Shown: positions 19,001 through 27,646 of the stretch, piece by piece
Layout of the letters: each line of letters opens with the position of its first letter
Numbering within the stretch: position 1 is the first letter of the stretch
From: JADJNW01 sp964526645
GTDB taxonomy: Bacteria; Bacteroidota; Bacteroidia; Chitinophagales; Saprospiraceae
Assembly: GCA_964526645.1 (NCBI GenBank)
Contig: CAZGJN010000018.1
Location: 1 to 64,000 of the forward strand
Reading direction: 5' to 3'
Length of the DNA: 64,000 nt
Made by a program: the position numbers and the translations under genes
Notes under the pieces: generated by a model
The model's database searches: none
Seen by the model: only the letters and a program-made list of their open reading frames with translations
Told to the model about the DNA's origin: nothing

Positions 19001-20333
19001 ACCAGCTATAAGAAGTGATACCTGCGCCAGAAGCGGTCAAATTGGCGGATTGCCCTGGGCAAAGGGTAGTTTGCGAAGCGTTGATGCTGACCGTTGGCGG
19101 CGTACCGGCATTGATGGTGACATTCGCAGTATTGGTACAACCGGCGGCATTGGTGACGGTGACGGAATAGGTCCCTGCGGTATTGACAGAAATACTGGAA
19201 GTAGTATTCCCCGTTGACCAGCTATAAGAAGTGATACCTGCGCCAGAAGCGGTCAAATTGGCGGATTGCCCCGGGCAAAGGGTAGTTTGCGAAGCGTTGA
19301 TGCTGACCGTTGGCGGCGTGCCGGCATTGATGGTCACAGAACCATTTGCAATACAACCCGCCGCATTAGTGACGGTAACAGCGTAAGACCCAGGAGAATT
19401 GACCGTAATATTAGCGGCATTGCTTCCTGTTGACCAATTGTAAGTGCTGAAAGCTGGCGAAGTGCTTACCGTGGCAGATTGCCCCGGACAAAGGGTCGTA
19501 GATGTCGTATTGACCGTGATAGCAGGGGGTGGTGCTAAGGTAATATTCCTGGAAGCAGTAGCCGTACAGCCTGCTGCATTGGTGACAGTCACAGTATAAG
19601 TACCAGGACTGGTGACCGCAATCGCTTGCGAGGTTTGCCCACCTGGCGACCACGCATAGCTCGAAAAACCTGCCTGGGCTGTAAGAATAATACTCCCGCC
19701 ATTACAAACCGAAGTAGGTCCAGTGATGCTTGGCGGCGCAATAGTTGTTCCAGATACTACGATGTCATCAAAAGTATAAATTTCTCCATTCGCTTTGTTA
19801 CCTACCGTAATTCTAATCGCAAGTGAGCTACCATTGATGCCAGTAATGTTCACTGCGCCTAAGCCGACAGAGCCACAAATGTAGGCTCCAAGCGTCCATC
19901 CTCCGCCATCCACACTATATTCGATCACCATTTGATCGTGGCTGTTATTACAAGAAAAATTGGGTGCTCCCGGAAAATCACATTCAAAACCGCCGCTACC
20001 CCCGGTGTTGAGCGATATGCTTACATTACAAAACCCAGCAATATTAATGGTTTCTGAATCCCAGGTATTGTCCGTAGCGCCACCGGTACCACAACCACAA
20101 GTGCCTTCAATATCTTCCACCGTGAACACTCCCCCAAAAACGCCCCATTGACTCTGCCCCGGCCCCGCATTCAGGTTGCCCCCATCGTCACAATCTGTAG
20201 CACTGGTGCTCCACCTGGCAGCACTTGTCGTACCATTAGGGTAGGCGTTGAAGTTTTCTTGCCAGATAATCTGAGAAAAGCATAAAGAAGAGAAAAGACT
20301 AAAAAAAAGAAATGCGATTAACCGAACGTTCAT
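13007..20333 (-). CDS. Giant T9SS type B repeat adhesin (interrupted only by an assembly gap)
   Basis: Signal peptide 1-20 (ends CFSQ), a ~180-residue N-terminal beta domain, then modules: nine visible ~72-80-residue Ig-like repeats (C-P/G-G-x-S ... S-Y-x-W-S/N-T-G ... Y-x-V-T-V-T-N-x-x-G-C), three ~93-residue repeats (ACGAYxLPPISG), about five SprB-like repeats (VSCNGGSDG), eight 54-residue repeats (NGTVYN ... AANGCDS) and a gliding-motility-associated C-terminal T9SS type B domain (FSPNEDGSNDIF ... FDRWGN). The reading frame shifts across the 100 N at 18901-19000, but the 216-bp repeat predicts 36 missing bp, which restores the frame and gives at least 2,420 residues. Hence one gene, not two. 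Likely role: surface adhesion or gliding. Confidence 0.85.
14800..15405. repeat. Near-identical 324-bp tandem duplication inside the adhesin
   Basis: Bases 14800-15081 and 15124-15405 match with only a handful of substitutions at an exact offset of 324 bp, i.e. two 54-residue units (108 residues) duplicated together. It covers repeats 2-3 and 4-5 of the eight-copy array. Neighbouring units of the same family are much more diverged. Confidence 0.9.
18621..19334. repeat. 216-bp tandem repeat array around the assembly gap
   Basis: The sequence repeats with an exact 216-bp period (72 residues): landmarks at 18721, 19001 and 19217 (ACCAGCTATAAG) and at 18621 and 18837 (GTGACATTTG) fit. At least three near-identical copies flank or enter the N run. 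Bases outside the interval belong to diverged members of the same Ig-like family. Confidence 0.9.
18901..19000. other. Assembly gap (100 N)
   Basis: Exactly 100 N, most likely a placeholder of unknown length. The left flank ends and the right flank begins inside the same 216-bp unit, 36 bp apart in an intact copy (19181-19216), so the true fill should be 36 bp plus a whole number of 216-bp units. Confidence 0.95.
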
Positions 20334-20547
20334 CTCAAGTATATTTGTTAAAATTATAATAACAATGAAAAGATAAAAAGCAGCCTACAAAATTAGTGCT
20401 TCTTGATAAAATTTGAAGAATAAGCATGTTAAGCAGAAATTAATTAACGCTCATTTGTTTGGAGATGAGTAAAGGAATGCAATGGAAACGAAAAACAAAA
20501 TCAGATTAATGCGCAAAATAACAGTTTTTATTTTCAAAATAAATACT

Positions 20548-20574
20548 TTGAATCAGGAAAAAAAATTATCTTTG
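20548..20574 (+). promoter_or_regulatory. Promoter of the DUF177-rpmF operon
   Basis: TATCTTTG (20567-20574) is an exact TAnnTTTG -7 box, with TTG at 20548-20550 after a short 16-bp spacer. Right behind the expected start point is a small hairpin, GCCTA (20580-20584) with TAGGC (20591-20595), at the 5' end of the leader. Confidence 0.55.
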
Positions 20575-20615
20575 CACCCGCCTAAGTCGGTAGGCTTTTC
20601 AAAATGTTCTTTACA

Positions 20616-21158
20616 ATGGATGCGCTTATACCTTACACGATCCCGATAAAGGGGTTGCGCTATGGTTTACATCAGTTCGATTTTTATATTGACGGCAGTT
20701 TTTTCGAGCCTTTTGAGGCATCTCCGGTGAGAGATGGCAGTATTGAGTTGAGCTTGCATTTGGAAAAAAAATCGGACTTGTATATCCTACAGTTTGATTT
20801 TGAAGGGACTGTCAGGACAGAATGCGACCGATGCCTCGCTATGATTAATCTTCCTATTCAGGATAGCCAACGCCTTTTAGTGAAGTTGCATGAATCGGAG
20901 GTAGCAGAAGAGGCAGATGTCATTTTTATCCATCCGGAAGAACAACAATTAGACGTATCAAAGTACGTTTATGAATACATCATCCTGGCTATTCCTGCCA
21001 GCAAAGTGTACGATTGTGAGTTAGAAGAGGAGCGCCCTTGCAATTTGGAAATCCTTCGCTACCTGGAAAATATCGCACCGGAAGAGGCGGAAGAACCGGA
21101 AACCAAGGAAAATCCGATGTGGAACGCGCTGAAAGACTTAGATGTTAATGACAATTAG
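20616..21158 (+). CDS. DUF177/YceD family protein
   Basis: A 180-residue protein from the ATG at 20616 (another in-frame ATG at 20604 would add four residues). It has the DUF177 pattern: an N-terminal beta-rich part (YTIPIKGLRYGLHQFDF), the central CDRC motif (TECDRCLAMI) and a C-terminal segment with a second conserved region (CELEEERPCNLEIL, standing in for the usual zinc-like pair). The last 25 residues are acidic. YceD homologues affect 23S rRNA accumulation. It directly precedes rpmF (L32), the usual bacterial gene order, which supports the call. Confidence 0.88.
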   Translation: MDALIPYTIPIKGLRYGLHQFDFYIDGSFFEPFEASPVRDGSIELSLHLEKKSDLYILQFDFEGTVRTECDRCLAMINLPIQDSQRLLVKLHESEVAEEADVIFIHPEEQQLDVSKYVYEYIILAIPASKVYDCELEEERPCNLEILRYLENIAPEEAEEPETKENPMWNALKDLDVNDN

Positions 21159-21250
21159 TAGGCTTGTCTGATGAGCGATGGGGTAAGTATCAAGACGAGC
21201 TGCTTTCATACAGAAGTCAATCTTATTACAACTTTTTTAATGATAGCAAA

Positions 21251-21448
21251 ATGGCACATCCTAAGAGTAGAATTTCGAAAATGAGAAAGCGGAAGCGCAG
21301 AACGCACGACAAAGCTGCCATTCCTCAAATCGCAACCTGCACGACCACGGGCGAGCGCCACGTTTACCACCATGCTTACTATGATGCTGAGGGCAATATG
21401 TATTACCGTGGCAAAATACTGAAAAAGGTAGCGGAAGAAGAAGCTTAA
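21251..21448 (+). CDS. rpmF: 50S ribosomal protein L32
   Basis: A 65-residue protein from the ATG at 21251. The open frame reaches 21164, but the N-terminus MAHPKSRISKMRKRKRRTH is the L32 start. It is highly basic at the N-terminus. The zinc-binding C-x-x-C pairs of C+ L32 are absent (only one Cys), so this is the zinc-independent type. It belongs to the large ribosomal subunit and forms an operon with the DUF177 gene 90 bp upstream. Confidence 0.95.
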   Translation: MAHPKSRISKMRKRKRRTHDKAAIPQIATCTTTGERHVYHHAYYDAEGNMYYRGKILKKVAEEEA

Positions 21449-21475
21449 TAAAGCAATGACATAGCTTTCTGGAAG

Positions 21476-21518
21476 AAGCTCCCATCTGATACAAATTTGA
21501 TGCGGGGCTTTTGTTGTT
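21476..21518 (+). terminator. Probable intrinsic terminator after rpmF
   Basis: AAGCTCCC-ATC (21476-21486) pairs with GAT and GGGGCTT (to 21510) with a one-base bulge, followed by a T-rich TTTTGTTGTT. It starts 28 bp after the L32 stop. Confidence 0.5.
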
Positions 21519-21580
21519 ACAAAAAAAATGAAATAGCACCGTCTTATACCAAATTTTATTATCAACACAATATCATGCAC

Positions 21581-21964
21581 ATGAAAAAAATCATCAAAAC
21601 ACCTAAAGCACCTGCGCCAATTGGTCCTTACAATCAAGCAGTTATTTATAAAGATATGCTGTATGCTTCAGGGCAAGTGGCCATTAATCCCGCTACAGGA
21701 GAACTGGTGACAGGCTCCATTGAAGAAGAGACTAAACAAGTATTGGAAAACATCAAAGCGATCCTGGATGAAGCGGGTTTGACGTTCAAAAATGTGCTGA
21801 AGTGTAGCGTTTTTGTAAAAAATATGCACGATTTTAGCCGTATCAACGCCGTGTATGCCCAGTATTTTGAGGAAGCAACGGCACCGGCACGCGAATTGGT
21901 AGAAGTGGCTAATTTGCCGCGCTTTGTCAACATAGAAATTTCAGTCATTGCTGGTATCGAATAG
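21581..21964 (+). CDS. ridA: RidA family 2-iminobutanoate/2-iminopropanoate deaminase
   Basis: A 127-residue protein from the ATG at 21581 (ATG at 21575 is two codons earlier and equally open). The family hallmarks are present: the N-terminal APAPIGPYNQAV, the YASGQVAINP core strand, and the C-terminal ARELVEVANLPR, whose arginine binds the substrate carboxylate. It forms a trimer and hydrolyses reactive imines made by PLP enzymes. It is followed after 9 bp by trpS on the same strand and may be co-transcribed. Length is normal. Confidence 0.93.
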   Translation: MKKIIKTPKAPAPIGPYNQAVIYKDMLYASGQVAINPATGELVTGSIEEETKQVLENIKAILDEAGLTFKNVLKCSVFVKNMHDFSRINAVYAQYFEEATAPARELVEVANLPRFVNIEISVIAGIE

Positions 21965-21973
21965 CCTAAAACA

Positions 21974-22981
21974 ATGGAAAAAAAACGAGTTCTCTCTTGC
22001 ATCCAACCCACGGGCGATATGCACTTTGGCAATTACTTCGGTGCTGTAAAAAACTGGGTAGCATTGCAAGAGCAATACGATTGCTTTTACGGGGTGGTGA
22101 ATTATCACGCCATGACCATGCCCTATGATTCTAAAAAATTGGTGGAAAATACCTGGGAACTGATTTTTAATCTGATGGCTACCGGCATCAAAACTGAAAA
22201 CCTTTTTATTCAATCGCTAGTGCCAGAGCACGCCGAGCTTTGCTGGATTTTTAATTGCTTTTGCTCTTATGGGCAACTAAGTCGAATGACCCAATTTAAA
22301 GACAAAAGCAAGCAGAGTGAGGAGAGCTCGGAAGGCTTTATCTCCGCGGGTTTGTTGAATTATCCGGTGCTTCAGGCGGCGGACATCCTCATCTATCGGG
22401 CGGATTTTGTACCGGTGGGCGATGATCAGGATCAACACCTGGAACTGGCGCGCAATATTGCACAACGATTTAATAATCAAGTGGGTAAAGAATACCTTAT
22501 TTTACCCAAAGCTTTGCATACGGAGGTGCCGCGAGTGATGTCCACTGCCGAACCTACCCGCAAAATGAGCAAAAGCGCTGGCGAAAAACATTATATCAAC
22601 ATTTTTTCCGAACCGGATCGCATTCGCAAGCAAATCAAATCGGCTGTGACCGATGCCGGCGATACACCCCCAGGGCAGATGAGCGCAGGGCTGGCGAATC
22701 TTTTTGCCCTACTCAAAGCCTCCGGTAAGCAAGATACTTATGATGCCTTGATGGCAAATTATGAAGCCGGCACACTGAAATATGTGGATTTGAAAGAAGC
22801 CGTGGGAGCGGCATTGGTAGCAGTGAGTGATCCTTTTCGGGAGCGGAAGGCTGCTATTTTAGCCAACAAAAAAGAGGTAAAAGAGCAAGTAAAAGACTCA
22901 TCGGTGCAGATACGCAGGCGTGCGCAGGAGACGATTCGGGAAGTAAAAGAACTGGCGGGGCTGTTGAATGTGCGGTTTTAG
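21974..22981 (+). CDS. trpS: Tryptophanyl-tRNA synthetase
   Basis: A 335-residue class I synthetase. The HIGH-type motif is HFGN (residues 17-20, after CIQPTGDM) and the second signature is KMSKS (in TRKMSKSAGE, near residue 200). It charges tRNA-Trp with tryptophan. Length is typical for the compact bacterial enzyme. It sits 9 bp after ridA. Confidence 0.95.
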   Translation: MEKKRVLSCIQPTGDMHFGNYFGAVKNWVALQEQYDCFYGVVNYHAMTMPYDSKKLVENTWELIFNLMATGIKTENLFIQSLVPEHAELCWIFNCFCSYGQLSRMTQFKDKSKQSEESSEGFISAGLLNYPVLQAADILIYRADFVPVGDDQDQHLELARNIAQRFNNQVGKEYLILPKALHTEVPRVMSTAEPTRKMSKSAGEKHYINIFSEPDRIRKQIKSAVTDAGDTPPGQMSAGLANLFALLKASGKQDTYDALMANYEAGTLKYVDLKEAVGAALVAVSDPFRERKAAILANKKEVKEQVKDSSVQIRRRAQETIREVKELAGLLNVRF

Positions 22982-23484
22982 TATGAAAAAAAACTCGAAT
23001 ATTAGTGGTATTTTGTCCTACCCCGCCGTTCAGTAAACGTTCAGTTTCCTGAGCTTTTCTCAGCTTGCATTGCAAAAGACACTTTCAGCAAGGAGGAAGA
23101 TCATCAATAATGACAATTGCCTGGGGTTGTCGTTTCGATAGATTGACTTTACAATGTGCCATGGGTGCCCCTGGGTCACCGAACGCTGGAAAAAATTGAA
23201 TTTCCATGATTACATTTTTTTGAGGTGGAAAATATGATTGTTAGTAATAAGCTAATATGCTGCTTTGATAATATGCGGATACAAGTCTAAATAGCAGATC
23301 AGTACTTTACCAAAAAATGAACCTTAGTTTCTATTAGAACAACTACTTAATAAAAAATTAGAGGGCTTTAAGTCTAAGAAGGGTAAAAGTAGGCGGCATC
23401 CTTTTTAATCAGGCATACACCGCCTTGTTCATTCGGTATTTTGGGGCACACAGGGGCTGCAGAAATGGTTAGATTCAAAAGTAA
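22982..23484. other. 503-bp intergenic region, little recognisable
   Basis: Between trpS and a convergent lipoprotein gene. It contains a 40-codon frame on the minus strand (23085-23207), a competing 30-codon frame on plus (ATG 23110, preceded by AAGGAGGA at 23090-23097), and a small hairpin AGGCGG/CCGCCT (23391-23396 with 23420-23425). No tRNA, transposon remnant or clear promoter was seen. Confidence 0.6.
23085..23207 (-). CDS. Possible 40-residue peptide gene
   Basis: An ATG-started frame giving a 40-residue peptide beginning MEIQFFPAFGDPGAPMAHCK and ending in IVIIDDLPPC. Composition is protein-like, with two cysteines and several Pro. It has no clear ribosome-binding site, which is normal for Bacteroidota. 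It overlaps a shorter plus-strand frame that does have an AAGGAGG-like site. Neither is proven; chance is a real possibility. Confidence 0.25.
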   Translation of the reverse strand: MEIQFFPAFGDPGAPMAHCKVNLSKRQPQAIVIIDDLPPC

Positions 23485-23958
23485 TTAGTTCCTTCCGCCG
23501 CTACCGCCACCGGATGAGCCACCCTGGCTGCCTTGTAGAATGTATTTTCTGGGGATTAGTATTTTCACAGCGTTATTATCCATCGTAGCCGGTATGGCGT
23601 AGTAGAGTTCTACATTTTGCAGGTTCATCGTATCTATTGTTGTAGCGAAATTAATGTTAAAGGTTTGTCCCGTGCTATCTACTATCGCATAGCCTTCACT
23701 TGTCGTATTGATATTACCTTTTATGATGGAGGTATTATCAAATATTAAGGCCTTCGAGGTGTCAATCTCAGATGTATCCACCACAATTGGTAGGTTTCGG
23801 GCGTTGGGGTCAAGATCATCTATCACTACAATTCTTGGAGCTGTTCCCAATGCCGTTCTTTCGTTGGCATTAGTGGATTGCGACTTTTTGCAATTGGTAA
23901 AAAGCACTGCGCTGAGCGTTATAAAAAGCGCGATTGAAAAAAGGTTTCTCATAGTCAT
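23485..23958 (-). CDS. Small lipoprotein with a Gly/Ser-rich tail, unknown function
   Basis: A 157-residue protein. The N-terminal signal ends in a lipobox-like LFTNC (Cys near residue 23), followed by KKSQS, so it is probably a lipidated cell-envelope protein. The mature part is rich in Asp, Thr and Ile with short beta-strand-like runs, and the last ~15 residues are almost pure Gly/Ser with a final Arg-Asn. I do not recognise the family. Isolated gene, convergent with trpS. Confidence 0.7.
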   Translation of the reverse strand: MTMRNLFSIALFITLSAVLFTNCKKSQSTNANERTALGTAPRIVVIDDLDPNARNLPIVVDTSEIDTSKALIFDNTSIIKGNINTTSEGYAIVDSTGQTFNINFATTIDTMNLQNVELYYAIPATMDNNAVKILIPRKYILQGSQGGSSGGGSGGRN

Positions 23959-24124
23959 AATCTTGATTTTTTTGGATTATGACCTAAAAATAAATAGTAT
24001 AAAGAAGCGCAGCAATCGAGTTTTTTCTAAAAATAAGGATGAAAAATACAAAAAGGAGGAATGTTAAATGTTGATTTTCAAATGAAAAGACTATTTTGGC
24101 GCTTGGAAAAATCAGGAAAAACCT

Positions 24125-25594
24125 ATGCCCAATACAGACCTTTTTGAGTTGATCCACTCTATGAGCAGGAAAGAGAAGAGCTATTTTTTAAAACAAAGTA
24201 AAGCTAATAGAAAAAATGAAACGCCGCAATATGTAAAGTTGTTTGAGGAAATTGAAAAGCGGGAAACGTATGTCGAAAAGGCGCTCATTGAAGACTTGTT
24301 GCGTGAAAAAATTATAGAAAAAAGGCAGCTTTTTTCGCAAGCCAAAATTGATCTCTATGATAGGTTGATGTGGAGCTTGCGCAATTACCATTCGGAGAAA
24401 AACAAGCGGATAAAGCTGCAGGAATACCGCACCAATATCAGCATACTGGCGGAAAAAGGGCTTTGGAAACAAGCCTATGCTATGATCAAGGATGCTAAAA
24501 GAATAGCAGGCAATGGCGCTTTTAAATTGTATAACCTTGAGTTTACGCTGCTCGAGCGCCGTATGGTTCGCCAAATGGTGGACGAAGCCCACAAACTACT
24601 ACCCAACCTTCAGGGAGATTGTGAGCGGCTGCTGTATGAATTGCAACAAGACCTTTCTTTGCTCAAAGAGTTTGAAAATGTCTTCCTCATTGCCCGCAAC
24701 GAAGAAGAACGAAAAAAGGAAATCAGGAATTTGTTGGAGCGCATTGAAGAAATTATCGGCACGGATCAGGAGGCCTACATCGCGCATGCTTCCTTCGATT
24801 CTAAGTCGGTGCTGTACAGCCTGTTGGGTTTGTATCATCGCCTGAATAACGACTATTCGCAGTCTAAAGCAGTGCAACAAAAACTACTGGATTTATTTGA
24901 AGAAGACAAGGCAGTACTCAGAGAAGCGGAATACCAGGAGCGCTACCTGAATGCCCTCAACAACTACTTCAATATCTGCTATATGTCAAATAAGCTCGAC
25001 GGGGAGTACGACACCATACTCCGGAAAATAAATGACATTCCAGAAGACAGCTACAGCCTGAAAGTTCAGAAATTTTCTATCGGCAATTATTTCAGCATAC
25101 TTTATTTTTTCCGCAAAAAGCAATACGAGGAAGTCCTGAAAATTGCCCCTACCATTCATAAAGGACTCAAAACCTATGGAGAAGATATCCTCTTGAACAG
25201 AAGACAAACATTCCTTTTCAACATAGCAGTAGCTCACTTTATGCAATTAGATTATGAGCCTGCAGTATCAATACTCAAAAAAATTACCGACGACCGGCGT
25301 TTTGAGACAAAGCAGGATACCCAGCTACGTGCCAAAGTGTTGCACATTTTGATTCTTTTCGATTGTGGGGAATACGATGTCGTAGAAGCAATGATTCGCG
25401 CCATCAGCCCTCAGATTAATCAAACCGATAAACACCATACCACACCGGTACATATTGTCAATGCGATTAAAAAGGCAATAAAACTAACTAAAGCAGAACA
25501 GAGAAGCGTGTTAAGAGAATTGCACGAGCAGCTTCAAAACGACAAAGAATACGAAACGATTTACGATTGGATAGGCAGCTATTTAAAGCGTTAG
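24125..25594 (+). CDS. Large helical, TPR-like protein, unknown function
   Basis: A 489-residue soluble protein predicted to be almost all helix. The N-terminal ~100 residues (LFELIHSMSRKEKSYFLKQ) are strongly basic. The rest has repeated helix pairs of ~34-40 residues with Tyr/Leu/Ala spacing resembling degenerate TPR units (for example around 225-250 and 345-385). No signal peptide, membrane helix or enzyme motif is visible. The ORF is long with uniform composition, so it is very likely real. Isolated transcription unit. I infer a protein-interaction scaffold, with no known partner. Confidence 0.75.
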   Translation: MPNTDLFELIHSMSRKEKSYFLKQSKANRKNETPQYVKLFEEIEKRETYVEKALIEDLLREKIIEKRQLFSQAKIDLYDRLMWSLRNYHSEKNKRIKLQEYRTNISILAEKGLWKQAYAMIKDAKRIAGNGAFKLYNLEFTLLERRMVRQMVDEAHKLLPNLQGDCERLLYELQQDLSLLKEFENVFLIARNEEERKKEIRNLLERIEEIIGTDQEAYIAHASFDSKSVLYSLLGLYHRLNNDYSQSKAVQQKLLDLFEEDKAVLREAEYQERYLNALNNYFNICYMSNKLDGEYDTILRKINDIPEDSYSLKVQKFSIGNYFSILYFFRKKQYEEVLKIAPTIHKGLKTYGEDILLNRRQTFLFNIAVAHFMQLDYEPAVSILKKITDDRRFETKQDTQLRAKVLHILILFDCGEYDVVEAMIRAISPQINQTDKHHTTPVHIVNAIKKAIKLTKAEQRSVLRELHEQLQNDKEYETIYDWIGSYLKR

Positions 25595-25650
25595 GTGTAA
25601 GGAACGCCTGTTTTCCGGAAAATATATACAAGAATTTCTGATGAGATACC

Positions 25651-25658
25651 TATTTTTG
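25651..25658 (+). promoter_or_regulatory. -7 box TATTTTTG of the FAH-family gene
   Basis: An exact TAnnTTTG box 17 bp upstream of the ATG at 25675. The matching -33 TTG is not clear at the usual distance, so only the -7 element is called. Confidence 0.45.
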
Positions 25659-25674
25659 CGCCAAAATTGCTGCA

Positions 25675-26298
25675 ATGAAAATTATTTGTATTGGTCGCAA
25701 CTACGCTGAGCACGCAAAGGAACTCAAAAATGAAGTGCCCGACAAGCCAGTCGTTTTTATGAAACCCCCATCGGCTTTGCTCATTGGCGACAAGCCGCTC
25801 TACTACCCTGAGTTTACCAATGACTTGCACTACGAGGCTGAAATTGTATTGAAAATAAGCAAAAATGGCAGGCATGTACAGCCGGAGTTCGCATCAGAAT
25901 ACTATGATCAGATTGCCTTCGGGCTGGATTTCACTGCGCGCGATTTGCAGGATGAACTCAAGAAAAAAGGGCATCCCTGGGAAATTGCCAAAGGCTTTGA
26001 TGGCGCTGCCGCGTTGAGTGATTTTATCCCCATAGAGAAGGTCAATCGCGAAGGAATTGAATTCAAACTTCTCAAAAACAAGGAAGTAGTGCAGCATGGC
26101 AATACCGCTGATATGCTTTTTTCTTTTGAAACTATCATCGTTTATGTCTCCCGATTTTTTAAATTACAAATGGGAGATCTCCTCTACACGGGTACGCCTG
26201 CAGGAGTGGGTCCGGTAAAAATTGGCGATAAGCTGGAGGGCTTTATCACCCTAAAAGATGGTAAAGTAGAGCAGATGCTTACTTGTGATATTCGATAG
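25675..26298 (+). CDS. Fumarylacetoacetate hydrolase family protein
   Basis: A 207-residue protein, the short single-domain length of the YcgM/acylpyruvate hydrolase branch. Motifs: GRNYAEHAKEL near the start; HYEAEIVLKI, whose two Glu bind the metal; GLDFTARDLQ; the KGFDGAAA segment; and LLYTGTPAGVGPV. The family hydrolyses C-C bonds in acylpyruvates or decarboxylates oxaloacetate-like acids; the exact substrate cannot be read from sequence. It is upstream of metK on the same strand, but metK has its own promoter. Confidence 0.88.
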   Translation: MKIICIGRNYAEHAKELKNEVPDKPVVFMKPPSALLIGDKPLYYPEFTNDLHYEAEIVLKISKNGRHVQPEFASEYYDQIAFGLDFTARDLQDELKKKGHPWEIAKGFDGAAALSDFIPIEKVNREGIEFKLLKNKEVVQHGNTADMLFSFETIIVYVSRFFKLQMGDLLYTGTPAGVGPVKIGDKLEGFITLKDGKVEQMLTCDIR

Positions 26299-26305
26299 AA
26301 TAAAC

Positions 26306-26335
26306 TTGTAAACCAAAGTGATTTTTCTATTTTTG
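26306..26335 (+). promoter_or_regulatory. Promoter of metK
   Basis: TTG at 26306-26308, 19-bp spacer, TATTTTTG at 26328-26335: an exact match to the Bacteroidota -33/-7 pattern. The predicted start is near 26342, leaving a ~40-nt leader, too short for a SAM riboswitch. Confidence 0.75.
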
Positions 26336-26381
26336 CACCGCTTTTAAAATAATCAATTGACAATCAATAATTAGTTCTAAC

Positions 26382-27638
26382 ATGCCTTACTTATTCACCT
26401 CTGAATCTGTTTCTGAAGGACATCCGGACAAAATTGCCGACCAAATATCGGATGCGCTGGTAGATCACTTTTTAGCCTTCGATCCTCAATCAAAAGTTGC
26501 TTGTGAAACACTAGTCACAACGGGGCAGGTCATTCTCGCCGGCGAAGTGAAATCGAATACATACTTGGATGTGCAGCAAATCGCGCGCGATGTGATCAAA
26601 CGCATCGGTTATACCAAATCGGAGTACATGTTTGAAGCAAATTCCTGCGGGGTACTGTCTGCTATTCATGAACAATCGCCTGACATCAACCGGGGCGTAG
26701 AACGAAGCAATCCAGAAGACCAAGGTGCCGGCGACCAAGGGATGATGTTTGGGTATGCCACCAATGAAACGGATGATTACATGCCGCTTTCGCTTGATCT
26801 GGCGCACAAAATTTTGCAAGAATTGGCGATCATCCGCCGGGAAGGCAAGGTAATGACCTATCTTCGTCCCGATGCTAAATCACAAGTGACCATCGAATAC
26901 AGTGATGACCACAGGCCACAACGTATTGACACGATAGTGGTGTCCACGCAGCATGATGAATTTGACGATGATGAAAAAATGCTGGACACCATCCGGGAGG
27001 ATGTGATCCGTATCGTAATCCCGCGAGTGAAAAAGCAACTAAAAACAGAGATACAGGGCTTGTTTAACGATAAAATTACTTATCATATCAACCCGACCGG
27101 TAAGTTTGTAATCGGCGGACCCCACGGGGATACAGGCTTGACGGGGCGTAAAATTATTGTAGATACCTACGGTGGTAAAGGTGCGCACGGCGGTGGTGCT
27201 TTTTCAGGCAAAGACCCTTCCAAAGTAGATCGCTCGGCAGCTTACGCTACACGGCACATTGCCAAAAACCTGGTAGCCGCGGGAGTTTGTGAAGAGGTAT
27301 TAGTGCAAGTATCTTACGCAATTGGGGTAGCAAAACCAACTAATATTTATGTCCAGACCTATGGCACAGCAAAGGTGGGCATGTCGGATAGCGAAATTGC
27401 ACAGAAAGTAGCAGCCATATTTGACATGCGTCCTTATGCCATTGAAAATCGCCTCAAACTCCGCAACCCGATTTATTCCGAATCCGCTGCATACGGGCAC
27501 ATGGGGCGCAAGCCGGAGTTTAAAAAAGTAATCCTCTCCGATGGTTCGGGCAATCGTAAAGAAGTGGAAGTGGAAACTTTCACTTGGGAAAAGCTGGATT
27601 ATGTGGATCGGGTCAAAGAAGCGTTTGGTTTATTATAA
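26382..27638 (+). CDS. metK: S-adenosylmethionine synthetase
   Basis: A 418-residue protein. The N-terminal SEGHPDKIADQISDA binds ATP and metal. The signature GAGDQG (residues ~118-123) and the phosphate loop GGGAFSGKDPSKVDRSAAY are intact. It makes S-adenosylmethionine from methionine and ATP. It is slightly longer than the ~385-residue E. coli enzyme through extra loops around 175-205, common in Bacteroidota. It is monocistronic with its own promoter and is followed by a 116-bp inverted-repeat element. Confidence 0.97.
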   Translation: MPYLFTSESVSEGHPDKIADQISDALVDHFLAFDPQSKVACETLVTTGQVILAGEVKSNTYLDVQQIARDVIKRIGYTKSEYMFEANSCGVLSAIHEQSPDINRGVERSNPEDQGAGDQGMMFGYATNETDDYMPLSLDLAHKILQELAIIRREGKVMTYLRPDAKSQVTIEYSDDHRPQRIDTIVVSTQHDEFDDDEKMLDTIREDVIRIVIPRVKKQLKTEIQGLFNDKITYHINPTGKFVIGGPHGDTGLTGRKIIVDTYGGKGAHGGGAFSGKDPSKVDRSAAYATRHIAKNLVAAGVCEEVLVQVSYAIGVAKPTNIYVQTYGTAKVGMSDSEIAQKVAAIFDMRPYAIENRLKLRNPIYSESAAYGHMGRKPEFKKVILSDGSGNRKEVEVETFTWEKLDYVDRVKEAFGLL

Positions 27639-27646
27639 TTCAACTG

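Noticed and set aside
21164..21250. Longer N-terminus for ribosomal protein L32
   Set aside because: L32 begins MAHPKSRISK; the extension has no family support.
26299..26381. SAM riboswitch upstream of metK
   Set aside because: The predicted leader is about 40 nt, too short, and no riboswitch-like core was seen.
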